A stretch of 64,000 bases of DNA from Streptomyces hiroshimensis (GCF_014650335.1 NZ_BMUT01000005.1:375564-439563), one strand, 5' to 3'. Numbered from the stretch's first letter, positions 10,791 to 18,551 are shown. Numbers and translations are program-made. The notes: generated by a model from the letters alone, not told the origin.

Positions 10791-11300
10791 CTACTCGCTC
10801 CCCCGAAAAACATCCACCCCGACATCCACCCCGACATCCGCCCCACAAACGGACTGAACCCCGCGCACGGCCCCTGCATCCCCGGGGGCCGAGGCCCCCG
10901 GCATCCCGTCGCCCCGCTCCCCCTTGCGGTGCCGCATGAGCCTGCGGACGACCCGGACCATCTCGACCGGCTCGAACGGCTTCGCCAGAAACGCATCGAC
11001 CCCGGCGGAACGACCGCCCTCGACCTCCAGCTGTGTGCAGGCGCTGATGATCGCGATCGGTATGTCATGCGTACGGGCATCGGCCCGGAGGCGGGCGGCG
11101 GTGTTCAGCCCGTCGAGCCGGGGCATGACGACATCCAGCGTCACCACATCAGGACGCACGCGGTGCACGATCTCCAGACACTCGGCACCATCGGCCGCGG
11201 TCACGACCTCGAAGCCTTCGAGCTCGAGGTTGACCCTGATCAGCTGCCGGATGACCTTGTTGTCGTCGACGACAAGGACCCGGCCGGACAAGCCAGGCAC
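10791..11300 (-). CDS. Single-domain response regulator
   Basis: A receiver-domain protein of 169 residues from GTG 11300 (VPGLSGRVLVVDDNKVIRQLI). The acidic pair (DD), the phosphoacceptor aspartate in VVTLDVVMPRLDG, and the conserved serine and lysine (IISACTQ, FLAKPFEP) are present. There is no DNA-binding output domain. The last ~40 residues are low-complexity (DVGVDVGVDV) and run through a strong hairpin near 10877-10907, so the conserved protein may effectively end near RRLMRHRKGE. No kinase gene is adjacent. The frame is open to 11354, but the GTG gives the normal receiver N-terminus. Confidence 0.85.
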   Translation of the reverse strand: MPGLSGRVLVVDDNKVIRQLIRVNLELEGFEVVTAADGAECLEIVHRVRPDVVTLDVVMPRLDGLNTAARLRADARTHDIPIAIISACTQLEVEGGRSAGVDAFLAKPFEPVEMVRVVRRLMRHRKGERGDGMPGASAPGDAGAVRGVQSVCGADVGVDVGVDVFRGSE

Positions 11301-11512
11301 ACCCCGAGAGTAAGCGCGCCCGCCACGCTGCGTCCGGGTTTTCCCCACTTCCACCCCGTGCGGGCGAGCTTTCCCCGACCGCCCCGCACTCCCCCACCCC
11401 GTGCGCTACCCCCGGCCCCCGGCCCCGGCCCGGAACCCCGCCGAACGACGTTGCGGATCACCCATCCGAAGCTGGTAATGTTCTACCCGTCACCGCACGA
11501 CGCGGACGACAC

Positions 11513-11584
11513 GCCCCCGTAGCTCAGGGGATAGAGCAACGGCCTCCGGAGCCGTGTGCGCAGGTTCGAATCCTGCCGGGGGCA
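11513..11584 (+). tRNA. tRNA-Arg, anticodon CCG
   Basis: A full cloverleaf of 72 nt. Acceptor GCCCCCG pairs with CGGGGGC, the D-stem is GCTC/GAGC, the anticodon stem ACGGC/GCCGT has loop CTCCGGA (anticodon CCG at 11546-11548), and the T-stem is GCAGG/CCTGC with loop TTCGAAT. The discriminator base is A and CCA is not encoded. It decodes CGG. Its 3' half coincides with the left attachment core of the integrated element, and integration leaves the gene intact. Confidence 0.97.
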
Positions 11585-11586
11585 CT
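11543..11586. repeat. attL: 44-bp core of the integrated element
   Basis: The 44 bases from within the anticodon stem of tRNA-Arg to two bases past its 3' end are repeated exactly at 32172-32215. Such a direct repeat around a tRNA 3' end, next to a tyrosine integrase gene, defines the junction of a site-specifically integrated element. Confidence 0.95.
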
Positions 11587-11637
11587 TCGCAGAGAGCAGC
11601 ACCGCAAGGCGGCTGACCTGCAGAAGTGCCAAGCATG

Positions 11638-11672
11638 AAGGCCTGGACCCAGTCCCACTGGATCCAGGCCTT
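11638..11672 (+). terminator. Terminator after tRNA-Arg, supplied by the element
   Basis: 16-bp arms AAGGCCTGGACCCAGT and ACTGGATCCAGGCCTT (one C/T difference) flank a three-base loop, followed by TTTGTCG. It lies inside the element 54 bases past the tRNA and would end the tRNA transcript, replacing the host terminator that integration displaced to 32265-32303. Confidence 0.8.
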
Positions 11673-11697
11673 TGTCGTTGCCTGCCGCTGTTCACGC

Positions 11698-11713
11698 GTG
11701 AGTGGCGAGTGAG
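11698..11713. promoter_or_regulatory. Left copy of a 16-bp subterminal repeat (candidate recombinase arm site)
   Basis: GTGAGTGGCGAGTGAG occurs 15 bases outside the int stop codon, about 110 bases inside attL. It matches 15 of 16 positions at 32084-32099, about 70 bases inside attR. Paired subterminal repeats are expected for arm-type sites of Int or Xis. Function is inferred from position only. Confidence 0.4.
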
Positions 11714-11727
11714 TTTTCAGGCGGCCG

Positions 11728-13212
11728 TCACAGCCTGCTGCTCGCCTCCGGGTCCGAGTCCCAGCCCATCGTCTCTTCGATCTTCCGGTTGTTGGCCTCC
11801 TCGCTTTCGTCTATGCAGCCGGCGTAGTTCCTGTGGATGACCTCGGGCGAGTTGCCGGCCCTCCGGGCCACCTCGGCCACCGGTAGCCCGGAGCGCAGCC
11901 AGTTGGTGATGCAGGTCGACCGGAGGTCGTACGGGCGCCGGGCGAGCGGCGAGTCCGCCTTCTCCGGCGGCAGCGCGAGTTCCCGGGCCTCCTGCCAGAC
12001 ACGCCAGTAGCTGGAGCTCCCCACAAGCCCCCCTCGCTCGTTCGCGAAGAACCGGCCGTCGGGGGCAAAGCCGAACTCGGCGACGTGCTCCCGGAGGAGC
12101 CATACCAGGATGGGCGGAATGGGTGTCGTGCGATCCGCATCGACGTCCCGCGACTTGAGTCCCCGAGCGTCGTGACGCTCGCCGGAATCCGTCCAGCTCT
12201 TCCCTGCAACCGGCCGGGTCTCCTTGGGCGTGATCGTTCCCCAGCCCGTCCTGGGGAGGAAGCACTGTGGTTCTCTCAGAGCGACTGCCTCGGCCGGCCG
12301 CGTGGCCCCGTAGAGAATGCAGCCGTAGAAGGGCACAAGCCGTCGGCCACGGTTCCGGTGAACGGATCCGACATACGAGACAGCCGTCAGCAACTGCCGC
12401 CCCTGCACTTCATTCACCAGCACTCGCGGATCAACCGCACCGCTGCGTGAAGGCCCCGTACGCTTCATTCCCACCAGGGGATTGGCGTCCAAGTATCCCT
12501 CTTGCACGGCATATTCCATGGCGGTGTTGAACCCCCGCCTCCGGCGCTTGTACGTCTCGGCCGCCGCCGAGGTGCCGTCCAGCTTGAACGAGAGCCGGTA
12601 ATGAACGTCCCTGACCACCCTCGATTCCAGCAAAGCCGAGAGCGGAAGAGATTGCTCGGCAAGCCACTCACAGGTGGAACGCAGTTCCCGCGGGGGCCCC
12701 TCATCCCCATGTGCGGGAACGACAGCCCAGCGCATCGCCAACCGCACCAGCTCCGGCTCCGGGGCACCAGCGCCCTCCCCCGCCATGGCCAAGGCCACCG
12801 TGGCAAGGCTGTCCGCCAGCCCTTCCCGCGTCTTCGCAGCTGCAGTCCGCCATCGGGAAACCATGTACTCACGCGAGAAGTCCCACCAGTTCGGATCCGG
12901 GCGGACATTCGCCTTCTCAGCCGCGGCCCGCAACTCGGACTCGGGCAGACCACTGTCAGCGTCGAACGCCTCGCCCCGTCTCATCGCCTGCCACAGTTCC
13001 GAACGGCGACTGTCGGCGAGCGCAACCGTGGCAAAGCTGGCTGTCATCACCTTCCCCGCCACGATCCAACGCAGCTGATAGGGCGCTTTTTTGCTATTGA
13101 CCTTGCTCACCTTCCACAGACGAACGTCCGTAGAGAGGGTGGTCTCGCCGGCATCCGCAGGATCAGCGCTGCTCGTGGAACTCTGCAGGCTTCTCCCCCG
13201 CCGGTCGATCAC
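11728..13212 (-). CDS. int: Site-specific tyrosine recombinase (integrase)
   Basis: A 494-residue integrase catalysing integration, and with Xis excision, at tRNA-Arg. The catalytic domain shows the first arginine in GATRPAEAVAL, a YDLRSTCITNWL block in place of the usual HxxR, GNSPEVIHRNY, and the nucleophile Tyr at about residue 463. The Tyr-for-His in YDLR is common in AICE integrases; GNS in place of GHS is a mild oddity. GTG 13212 overlaps the xis stop (GTGA), the classic coupled xis-int arrangement, and is preferred over an upstream start in the same frame. It is longer than the pSAM2 integrase because of an N-terminal extension. Confidence 0.93.
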   Translation of the reverse strand: MIDRRGRSLQSSTSSADPADAGETTLSTDVRLWKVSKVNSKKAPYQLRWIVAGKVMTASFATVALADSRRSELWQAMRRGEAFDADSGLPESELRAAAEKANVRPDPNWWDFSREYMVSRWRTAAAKTREGLADSLATVALAMAGEGAGAPEPELVRLAMRWAVVPAHGDEGPPRELRSTCEWLAEQSLPLSALLESRVVRDVHYRLSFKLDGTSAAAETYKRRRRGFNTAMEYAVQEGYLDANPLVGMKRTGPSRSGAVDPRVLVNEVQGRQLLTAVSYVGSVHRNRGRRLVPFYGCILYGATRPAEAVALREPQCFLPRTGWGTITPKETRPVAGKSWTDSGERHDARGLKSRDVDADRTTPIPPILVWLLREHVAEFGFAPDGRFFANERGGLVGSSSYWRVWQEARELALPPEKADSPLARRPYDLRSTCITNWLRSGLPVAEVARRAGNSPEVIHRNYAGCIDESEEANNRKIEETMGWDSDPEASSRL

Positions 13213-13403
13213 GCAGCATCCTCCCTGTCTGCGAGCCACCGATTGAACTCGGAACGCCGTATGCGCACCGATCCGTTCGGAAGCTTGATCGACTTGGGAC
13301 CCTTCCTCAGCTGCCGCCAGCGGTAGAAGGTGGACCTGGATACGCCGGGCAGTTCATTCAGTACTTGGGGAATGGTCAAGAGTTCGTCGCGGGGCTTGGC
13401 CAC
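13209..13403 (-). CDS. xis: Excisionase / AlpA-like helix-turn-helix protein
   Basis: A 64-residue MerR/AlpA-type winged-helix protein: LTIPQVLNELPGVSRSTFYRWRQL forms the helix-turn-helix and PNGSVRIRRSEFNRWL the wing and C-terminal helix. In pSAM2-type elements the equivalent Xis bends att DNA and directs Int to excise. The stop codon overlaps the int GTG start by four bases. A 9-mer repeat array lies immediately upstream (13518-13769). Confidence 0.88.
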   Translation of the reverse strand: MAKPRDELLTIPQVLNELPGVSRSTFYRWRQLRKGPKSIKLPNGSVRIRRSEFNRWLADREDAA

Positions 13404-13517
13404 AACTTCTCCTTGGACGAGAGGTCAGAAAGGTGGAACGCCTGCAGGCGACGAGCTGGCGGTATTGCCGAACGACACCCTTGGCGTGCGATATTCGGCC
13501 CGGCTCCCTTCCGGGAA

Positions 13518-13769
13518 ATCCGCAACATCCGCCACACCGCAACATTGCTGGTCAGCGGCTTGTGTTTGTGGCGGATGGCGGTTGTGTTGCGGATAGGTGC
13601 CGCCGCGCGAGCGCGCGGCGGCACCGGTGAGCCCGGGCTTGGTCAGCCAGCGACTTTGAGCGGACGCGTGTCGGTTTCCGCGATCGTGTGGCGGATGCCG
13701 GAGGGCGAATCCGCCACGCATTCACCCCCGCTGACCTGCGGTGTTGCGGACGTTGCGGCTGTTGCGGAT
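13518..13769. repeat. Iteron-like 9-mer array, consensus GTTGCGGAT
   Basis: About ten copies of GTTGCGGAT or one-base variants lie in 252 bases. In inverted orientation: 13518-13526, 13527-13535, about 13536-13543, and 13709-13717. In direct orientation: 13568-13576, 13586-13594, 13688-13696, and the tandem trio 13743-13751, 13752-13760 and 13761-13769. The array spans the end of the DUF3631 helicase gene and the gap to xis. Position and form suit a replication origin or an Xis/Int control region. Not tested. Confidence 0.6.
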
Positions 13770-14896
13770 TCTCCGGGGGGAGGGGGGCAGTACCGCTCCC
13801 ACGCGTCCGAGAGATCCTCCGCGTAGTAGCCCTTCGGGGTCTCGGAGCCGACCCGGATGCTGCGCGGTCTGATCGGCTTGTTCGCCGGTGTGACGTACTG
13901 CCCGAGCAGCTTCGACAGGATGCGGGAGGTGATGGGCTTGTCGTCCAGGTCGCCCCAGGGCGCGTCATCCAGGGCCAGCAGGTGCTTGAGGATGACGGCG
14001 GTGGGCATGCGATCGGCGCCCTTGAAGACCTGGTCGCGCAGATCGGTCAGGAGGCGGACGCCGAGGGAGGCCTCGGTGTTGTCCTGCGCGGCGTGCACCA
14101 GCTCCAGACACGCGGCGCGCGCTCGCTCCGGCCAGTGGCCGCCGGCCGCGTCGGCGACGGCCAGCAGAGGCTCCCAGACGTCCGCGGGCCGGTCGGCCAC
14201 CCCTTCCGGCATGACTGGCCACGCGTCGGTGACGTGGTCTTTGACCGTGTCGGCCCAGGCTGCGAGCCGCTCGCGCAGGGCGTGGCCTTCCGGCTTGTTG
14301 ATGCGCTCGCGGTAGGGCTCGACCTTCTCGTTGGGGGCGCGCTTGCGCATGCGGATGATGACGGAGCGGGTCAGGATCGTGTCGGGCAGGGAGCCCAGTC
14401 CGCCCATGGCGACCGCGCAGTACGAGGGGAAGCCCTGCACCGTCTGGTTGGCGCCGTCGCCCACGCACCGGTACATGAGCCGGCCGCGCCGGTGTCCGGC
14501 GTTCAGGAACCCGCGAAGCTGCTCGTTCTCCCCGGCCTTGGGGCCGAACACCGTGTCGATCTCATCGAAGAGGATCGTGGGGCGTTTTCCGTCGACGCCG
14601 GAGACGGCACGGAAGAGCGCGGCGGGTGATGCGTCCACGGCGGCCATGTGGTTGGGCACCAGGGTTTCCATGATCTCCAGTGCGCGGGACTTGCCCGAGC
14701 CCGGTTCCGGGGACAGGAACGCGATGCGCGGGGTGGAGTCGAAGGAGTCGAGCAGGTGGGCGTGGGCGTCCCACAAGGTCACGGCGACGTAGGCGCCTTC
14801 GCTGGGGAAGATGTTGAAGCGCCGATGGAACGCTTCGACCTCATCGAGCAGCGCGGCACCGTCCGCGGGCGGCGTTTCGGGGGTGGGGGTGGTCAT
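13643..14896 (-). CDS. DUF3631-type P-loop ATPase/helicase of the replication module
   Basis: 417 residues. Walker A is PEPGSGKS (about 63-70) and Walker B LFDEID (about 109-114), followed by RGFLNAGHRRGRLMYRCVGD and an arginine-rich ILTRSVIIRMRKR segment. The C-terminal half has the DUF3631 pattern (SRILSKLLGQYVTP, IRPRSIRVGSETPKGYYAEDLSDAWERY). Such proteins accompany prim-pol replicases in AICEs and phages and probably unwind DNA for rolling or theta replication. ATG 14896 overlaps the preceding stop as ATGA; the frame stays open upstream but without conserved sequence. Its last codons contain part of the 9-mer array. Confidence 0.85.
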   Translation of the reverse strand: MTTPTPETPPADGAALLDEVEAFHRRFNIFPSEGAYVAVTLWDAHAHLLDSFDSTPRIAFLSPEPGSGKSRALEIMETLVPNHMAAVDASPAALFRAVSGVDGKRPTILFDEIDTVFGPKAGENEQLRGFLNAGHRRGRLMYRCVGDGANQTVQGFPSYCAVAMGGLGSLPDTILTRSVIIRMRKRAPNEKVEPYRERINKPEGHALRERLAAWADTVKDHVTDAWPVMPEGVADRPADVWEPLLAVADAAGGHWPERARAACLELVHAAQDNTEASLGVRLLTDLRDQVFKGADRMPTAVILKHLLALDDAPWGDLDDKPITSRILSKLLGQYVTPANKPIRPRSIRVGSETPKGYYAEDLSDAWERYCPPPPGESATAATSATPQVSGGECVADSPSGIRHTIAETDTRPLKVAG

Positions 14897-15261
14897 CCGG
14901 CCTTCCTCCTTCCGCCGTGGCGGAGCGGGCAGCTGCCGCGGTGGGCCGTGTGCTCCTCGATCAGCGCGAGAACCTTGCCGTGACCGACGACCTGGTGGTC
15001 CCGGCCGCATACGCAGGTCGACTTGGCGCTCGGGACGGCGCCTTGGAGTGCGCGGATGTGCAGCCAGGCCACGGGGACGCGTCCGTCGCCACGCGGCGGG
15101 GTGCTCGGGTGCTGGTCGGCGGGAAGGGCTGAAAGGACGCCCTGACGGGCGGCCTTTCCCTGGCCGCACTCCGAAGCCGGGGGCGCGGTCGTGTCGGCGG
15201 AGTCCGGTTCGGTGGTGGTGGGGTGGCGTTTGGGGTGGCGGGGAGGCGGGGTGGGGGTCAT
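14893..15261 (-). CDS. Small Cys/His-containing protein between prim-pol and helicase
   Basis: 122 residues, not assigned to a named family. The N-terminal half is Pro/Arg-rich and disordered. The C-terminal part (KSTCVCGRDHQVVGHGKVLALIEEHTAHRG, cited in two parts: STCVCGRDHQV and ALIEEHTAHRGSCPLRHG) has spaced Cys and His residues that could bind zinc. Both ends overlap neighbours by ATGA (prim-pol stop at 15258-15260, helicase start at 14896). It is therefore translated as the middle member of a three-gene replication unit and may bridge primase and helicase or bind DNA. Function is inference. Confidence 0.65.
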   Translation of the reverse strand: MTPTPPPRHPKRHPTTTEPDSADTTAPPASECGQGKAARQGVLSALPADQHPSTPPRGDGRVPVAWLHIRALQGAVPSAKSTCVCGRDHQVVGHGKVLALIEEHTAHRGSCPLRHGGRRKAG

Positions 15262-16172
15262 GCCGTCTCCCGGGGCCGGCAGGTTCGGGCGGAGTAGGCC
15301 AGGGCATCGCGGATCGTCGCGCTGCACTCGGCCGCCGGCAGTCCCACGGACTCCCCCGCCGCCCCAAACGCCTCTTCGACCACGTCGCGGGGGATATCGC
15401 CCCAGACCACGAAGCGCCCCATGGCGATCGTCCGGGCCAACAGCAGCTTGTGCCGCTCCCCCTTCCGGGCCGCCCGGACGGTCGCCACCTCCCGCTCCAG
15501 AGCCACCTCCGCCCGACGTGTGGCCCGGGCGGAGATCCGCAGAGCGGCAAGCGGCTTGGGCGGCTGGGGGCGGGGGTCGAGCTGGTGCAGCAGCCAGCCA
15601 GGAAGTTCCGCCACGGGCCCGTCGTTCACGGTCTCGTACGTGCCCTGGCTGGTGGCGCTGCCTGCGGCGACGATGTTGCCGCCCCACGCGCGCGTGTCGA
15701 TGTTCGGCGCCACGGTCTTCGTCGTGCTGGGCAACCGGGCACCGGCGGGGGCGTGGAAGTACAGGTGGAGGCCTGCGCTGGGCGTCCGCACCGTGTAGGT
15801 GCCCGGCCAAGACTGCCCGGCGCGCTCGCAGAGCGCCTGAAAAGACGTCGCGCCGCAAGGCGCGTCCGAACCATCCTTGCCCTTCGGGACGTCCAGGTCG
15901 ACGACGAGCAGGCCGGAGGGCCCGGTCGCGATGCCGACGTTGAACGCCCCCGCAGCCCAGGCACGGCGGATCCGGTCGGGGTCGGTGGTGGCGCGCTGCT
16001 CCCACTTGCGGTGCTCGCCGGCGCATTCGCCGGCCTTGGGGCAGGAGCGTTCGCCGTGCAGCGCGGAGCCTTTGGCGCCGGGGCGGAGCGGGTGGACGTA
16101 CCAGCCGCGGACAGCGGCGGCCAGGGCGGCGGAGAGCAGGTGTACTCGCCGCAGGGTGCTGGGATGCGTCAT
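15258..16172 (-). CDS. Bifunctional DNA primase/polymerase (prim-pol)
   Basis: 304 residues. The archaeo-eukaryotic primase catalytic aspartates are in LLVVDLDVPKG (about residues 88-98), followed by RTPSAGLHLYFHAP (the histidine motif) and a glycine-rich segment (NIDTRAWGGNIVAAGS). A cysteine/histidine cluster (CPKAGECAGEH) lies near residues 44-54. In AICEs this protein replicates the excised circle together with a DUF3631 helicase. ATG 16172 is preferred over the in-frame ATG 16187: it has the upstream GGAGGC ribosome site and matches the duplicated leader seen before the methyltransferase. Confidence 0.9.
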   Translation of the reverse strand: MTHPSTLRRVHLLSAALAAAVRGWYVHPLRPGAKGSALHGERSCPKAGECAGEHRKWEQRATTDPDRIRRAWAAGAFNVGIATGPSGLLVVDLDVPKGKDGSDAPCGATSFQALCERAGQSWPGTYTVRTPSAGLHLYFHAPAGARLPSTTKTVAPNIDTRAWGGNIVAAGSATSQGTYETVNDGPVAELPGWLLHQLDPRPQPPKPLAALRISARATRRAEVALEREVATVRAARKGERHKLLLARTIAMGRFVVWGDIPRDVVEEAFGAAGESVGLPAAECSATIRDALAYSARTCRPRETA

Positions 16173-16264
16173 GCTGGATGCCTCCAACAGGTCTGTTGTG
16201 GACTGGTTGGCCGGGGCGACCGCGTGTCTTTGGCGAGATCGGGCGGTCGCCCCGGGCGTTGCTA
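16168..16264 (-). promoter_or_regulatory. Duplicated 97-bp leader, copy before prim-pol
   Basis: It runs from the TAG stop of the methyltransferase to the ATG of prim-pol and matches 94 of 97 bases at 17535-17631. On the transcribed strand a 13-bp perfect stem (CCGGGGCGACCGC, at 16243-16255, pairing with 16211-16223) with a 19-base loop is followed by a 5-bp CCAAC/GTTGG pairing next to GGAGG. It could be a termination/translation attenuator or a protein-binding RNA element. Confidence 0.7.
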
Positions 16265-17539
16265 GGCGATATCCAGGGCGAGCTGCGACGCGAGGGGGCC
16301 TGCGGTTTCGGGTGCGTCGGCGGCGAGCAGTGCGCGGTAGGCGTGGACGGCCTGATGGATGATCACGCCATTACCGAGGATCTTGAGCTGATCGGAGCGG
16401 GACAGACCCAGGTCGGCGCCAGTCACCCAGCCGGGGGCGGCGCCCATCATCCACTCGACGAACGCCGGGGACAGGCGGCGGTTGCCCTTGGTGCCGGGCT
16501 CGGTCGGCTCGGGCGCCGGGCGCCCCAGGACGGTCTCCCAGCGGCGGATGGCCGGCCCGTAGTCGGTGCCGTTGGGGGCCACCCACCGCCCGTCCAGACG
16601 GACGGCCTGGCGGGGGAGGTAGTAGTTCCCGGTGCTGTCGCGCTGGCTGGGCCCGCCGTGCGGCCCGTCGGACGCCTTGGGAGTGGCCAGCAAGTTGACC
16701 ACCACCTCGTTCAGCGGGCGGGAGTTGGTTCCCAGGAGATTGGAGGCGCCGGACTTCCAGTCGCGTGCTGCGGGGGTGGGCAGCAGCGTCACGGCGGTAC
16801 GCAGGTTCATGCCGCCCTTACGCTTGGGGGACGTCCCGGGACCGCCGGTCCCGTCGGCGGCAGCCGGAGTGGGCAGCAGGCTCAACCGCCCGTCGGGGGC
16901 AGCAAGAAGACCACTTCGTCCTCCAGCGTCGGCCCGTGCCCGCCCGCCTTGCGTTTGTCCGGGTGCTGAGGCCCCCCGTTGCGGCCCAACTGGGAGGTGG
17001 GGGTCTTCAGCAGCGGGATACGCGACGGCGAACCAGCGGTCGCGCCGGTGGCAGGCCCCGACTCCGGGATCTCCAGCGCGTAAGCACATCCACCGTGCGT
17101 CGTACCCGCACGCGGCCAGGTCCGCGGCGACGACGTCGAGTCCTCGGCTGCGGATGGCGGCGACGTTTTCCAGGCACACCAGGCGGGGTCGAAGATGGCG
17201 AATGGCCTGGGCGATGACTTTCCACAGTCCTGAGCGGTCACCGGCGATTCCTCCCCGAGGTCCGGCGTTGGAGATGTCCTGGCAGGGAAAGCCCGCGGTC
17301 AGCGCCGCCGGGCGCGGCTGCGAGGCGGACAGCGCCGGCCAGTCGACCGCCGTGATATCCCCCAGGTTGCGGGCCCGGGGCAGGCGGGCGGCCAGCAGCC
17401 GGGACGCAGCCGGGTCCTTCTCGGCGACCACAACCGTGGACAGCCCCGTGACAGCTTCGACGGCCAGGTCCAGAGCACCGGACCCGGTACACAGACTGAT
17501 GTTGCCGCCCTCCGGCAACGCGGCAGGGTGGTAGGTCAT
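16262..17539 (-). CDS. C5-cytosine DNA methyltransferase (orphan)
   Basis: 425 residues. Motif I SLCTGSGALDLAVEAV (about 15-30), catalytic Cys86 in AGFPCQDIS, ENV at about 124-126, HRRDRWFAVA (motif VIII) and C-terminal motif X KILGNGVIIHQAV. The variable target-recognition region carries three LL(P)TP(A/K)A-type segments (LLPTPAAAD, LLPTPAARD, LLATPKASD), as in phage and mobile-element enzymes. No restriction endonuclease is adjacent. It most likely marks or protects element DNA or evades host restriction. It sits between ssb and prim-pol, each junction carrying the same 97-bp leader. Recognition sequence unknown. Confidence 0.9.
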   Translation of the reverse strand: MTYHPAALPEGGNISLCTGSGALDLAVEAVTGLSTVVVAEKDPAASRLLAARLPRARNLGDITAVDWPALSASQPRPAALTAGFPCQDISNAGPRGGIAGDRSGLWKVIAQAIRHLRPRLVCLENVAAIRSRGLDVVAADLAACGYDARWMCLRAGDPGVGACHRRDRWFAVAYPAAEDPHLPVGPQRGASAPGQTQGGRARADAGGRSGLLAAPDGRLSLLPTPAAADGTGGPGTSPKRKGGMNLRTAVTLLPTPAARDWKSGASNLLGTNSRPLNEVVVNLLATPKASDGPHGGPSQRDSTGNYYLPRQAVRLDGRWVAPNGTDYGPAIRRWETVLGRPAPEPTEPGTKGNRRLSPAFVEWMMGAAPGWVTGADLGLSRSDQLKILGNGVIIHQAVHAYRALLAADAPETAGPLASQLALDIA

Positions 17540-17631
17540 GCTGGATGCCTCCAACAGGTCTGTAGTGGACTGGTTGGCCGGGGCGACCGCGTGTCTTTGG
17601 CGAGATCGGGCGGTCGCCCCGGGCATGGCTA
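17535..17631 (-). promoter_or_regulatory. Duplicated 97-bp leader, copy before methyltransferase
   Basis: It spans exactly from the ssb stop codon to the methyltransferase ATG. It has the same length as, and three base differences from, the copy at 16168-16264, including the 13-bp stem (17578-17590 with 17610-17622) and identical ribosome-binding sequence TTGGAGGCATCCAGC before ATG. Confidence 0.7.
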
Positions 17632-18084
17632 GAACGGAGGCTCTTCGGCCGTCTTCTGGACCGCCGGGGCACCCGCCGGGGCCCACGCGTCATCCGACGT
17701 GCCAGCACCGGCGGCGGGGTGCTTGCCGTTGATCGTGACGGTGGTGAAACGCAGGCTCGCGCCGATGTCATCGACCTCGACGGCGAGCATCGAGCGGTTC
17801 TCCCCTTCCGGGGTCTGCCAGTCGTGCTGGCGGATCCGCCCGGACACCACGACGCGGGCACCCTTGGTCAGGGAGTCGCCGACGTGTTCGGCCAGTGAGC
17901 GCCACGCCGCGCAGCGGAAGAAGGTGGACGTGCCGTCGCGCCACTGCCCGGAGTCCTTGTCGAAGGTGCGCGGGGTGGAGGCGACGGTGAAGCGGGCGAG
18001 GGCGGCTCCGGAGGCGGTGAACTTGATCTCCGGGTCGGCGGTCAGGTTGCCGATGATGGTGATCGGGGTCTCTCCGACGGACAT
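17629..18084 (-). CDS. ssb: Single-stranded DNA-binding protein
   Basis: 151 residues with an OB-fold: ITIIGNLTADPEIKFTASGAALARFTVAS, then WRDGTSTFFRCAAWRSLAEHV and GARVVVSGRIRQHDWQTPEG. The acidic C-terminal tip EEPPF is the docking peptide for replication and repair partners. This is an element-encoded paralogue of the chromosomal SSB, shorter in the linker. It probably coats single strands during plasmid replication or after transfer. It lies 15 bases downstream of the MazG-like gene. Confidence 0.95.
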   Translation of the reverse strand: MSVGETPITIIGNLTADPEIKFTASGAALARFTVASTPRTFDKDSGQWRDGTSTFFRCAAWRSLAEHVGDSLTKGARVVVSGRIRQHDWQTPEGENRSMLAVEVDDIGASLRFTTVTINGKHPAAGAGTSDDAWAPAGAPAVQKTAEEPPF

Positions 18085-18099
18085 GCGGACTCCTCGGGG

Positions 18100-18537
18100 T
18101 CAGCTGTTGGCGGGGTTGGGTACGGCGTCGTGGCCGTCGTCGTGCGGCCACCATCCGCCGGTCGGGCAGTCGATCCATTCGATCGGGGCGGGGCAGTGCC
18201 GGCGGGTGTCGTCCGCGCCGTCGATCAGGGCGGCCAGGCGTTCCTGGCGGGCCGCGGCAATGTGGGTGAGCAAGGCCGCGGGGTCGTCGTGGAAGTCGTG
18301 GAGAGCGACCATGGCGGCCAGGATCACGTCACACAGCTCGGTGGCGACCTGGCCGCGGGTGTGGGTGGTGCCCTTGCGCGGGTTCTGACCCTGCCAGCCC
18401 AGGTAAGCCTGGGCGGCCTCCCCCGCCTCTTCGGTCACCTTCAGCAGACGCATCGACCTCTCGTGGGCGCCGGTGCCGTTGATGGCGTCCAGCCAGGCCA
18501 CGACGGTGCGCGCGTGAAGCCAGGGCATCTCGGTCAC
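18100..18537 (-). CDS. MazG-like nucleotide pyrophosphohydrolase
   Basis: 145 residues. The N-terminal helical region shows the MazG/all-alpha NTP-PPase metal-binding signature EEAGEAAQAYLG followed by ELCDVILAAMVAL (ExxE...ExxD). Family members hydrolyse (d)NTPs to monophosphates, often to clean up or reshape nucleotide pools. The Trp/Pro-rich C-terminus (PIEWIDCPTGGWWPHDDG) is not part of the domain. It is co-directional with ssb, fitting a DNA-metabolism block of the element. Confidence 0.82.
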   Translation of the reverse strand: MTEMPWLHARTVVAWLDAINGTGAHERSMRLLKVTEEAGEAAQAYLGWQGQNPRKGTTHTRGQVATELCDVILAAMVALHDFHDDPAALLTHIAAARQERLAALIDGADDTRRHCPAPIEWIDCPTGGWWPHDDGHDAVPNPANS

Positions 18538-18551
18538 GACGGGTCCCCTTC

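Noticed and set aside
11450..11458. GTTGCGGAT word just outside the element
   Set aside because: A single copy without neighbours; probably chance and not part of the iteron array.
13643..15550. Longer version of the DUF3631 gene starting near 15550
   Set aside because: The extension overlaps prim-pol and the 122-residue gene in another frame and carries no conserved sequence; the ATG at 14896 is coupled to the upstream stop.
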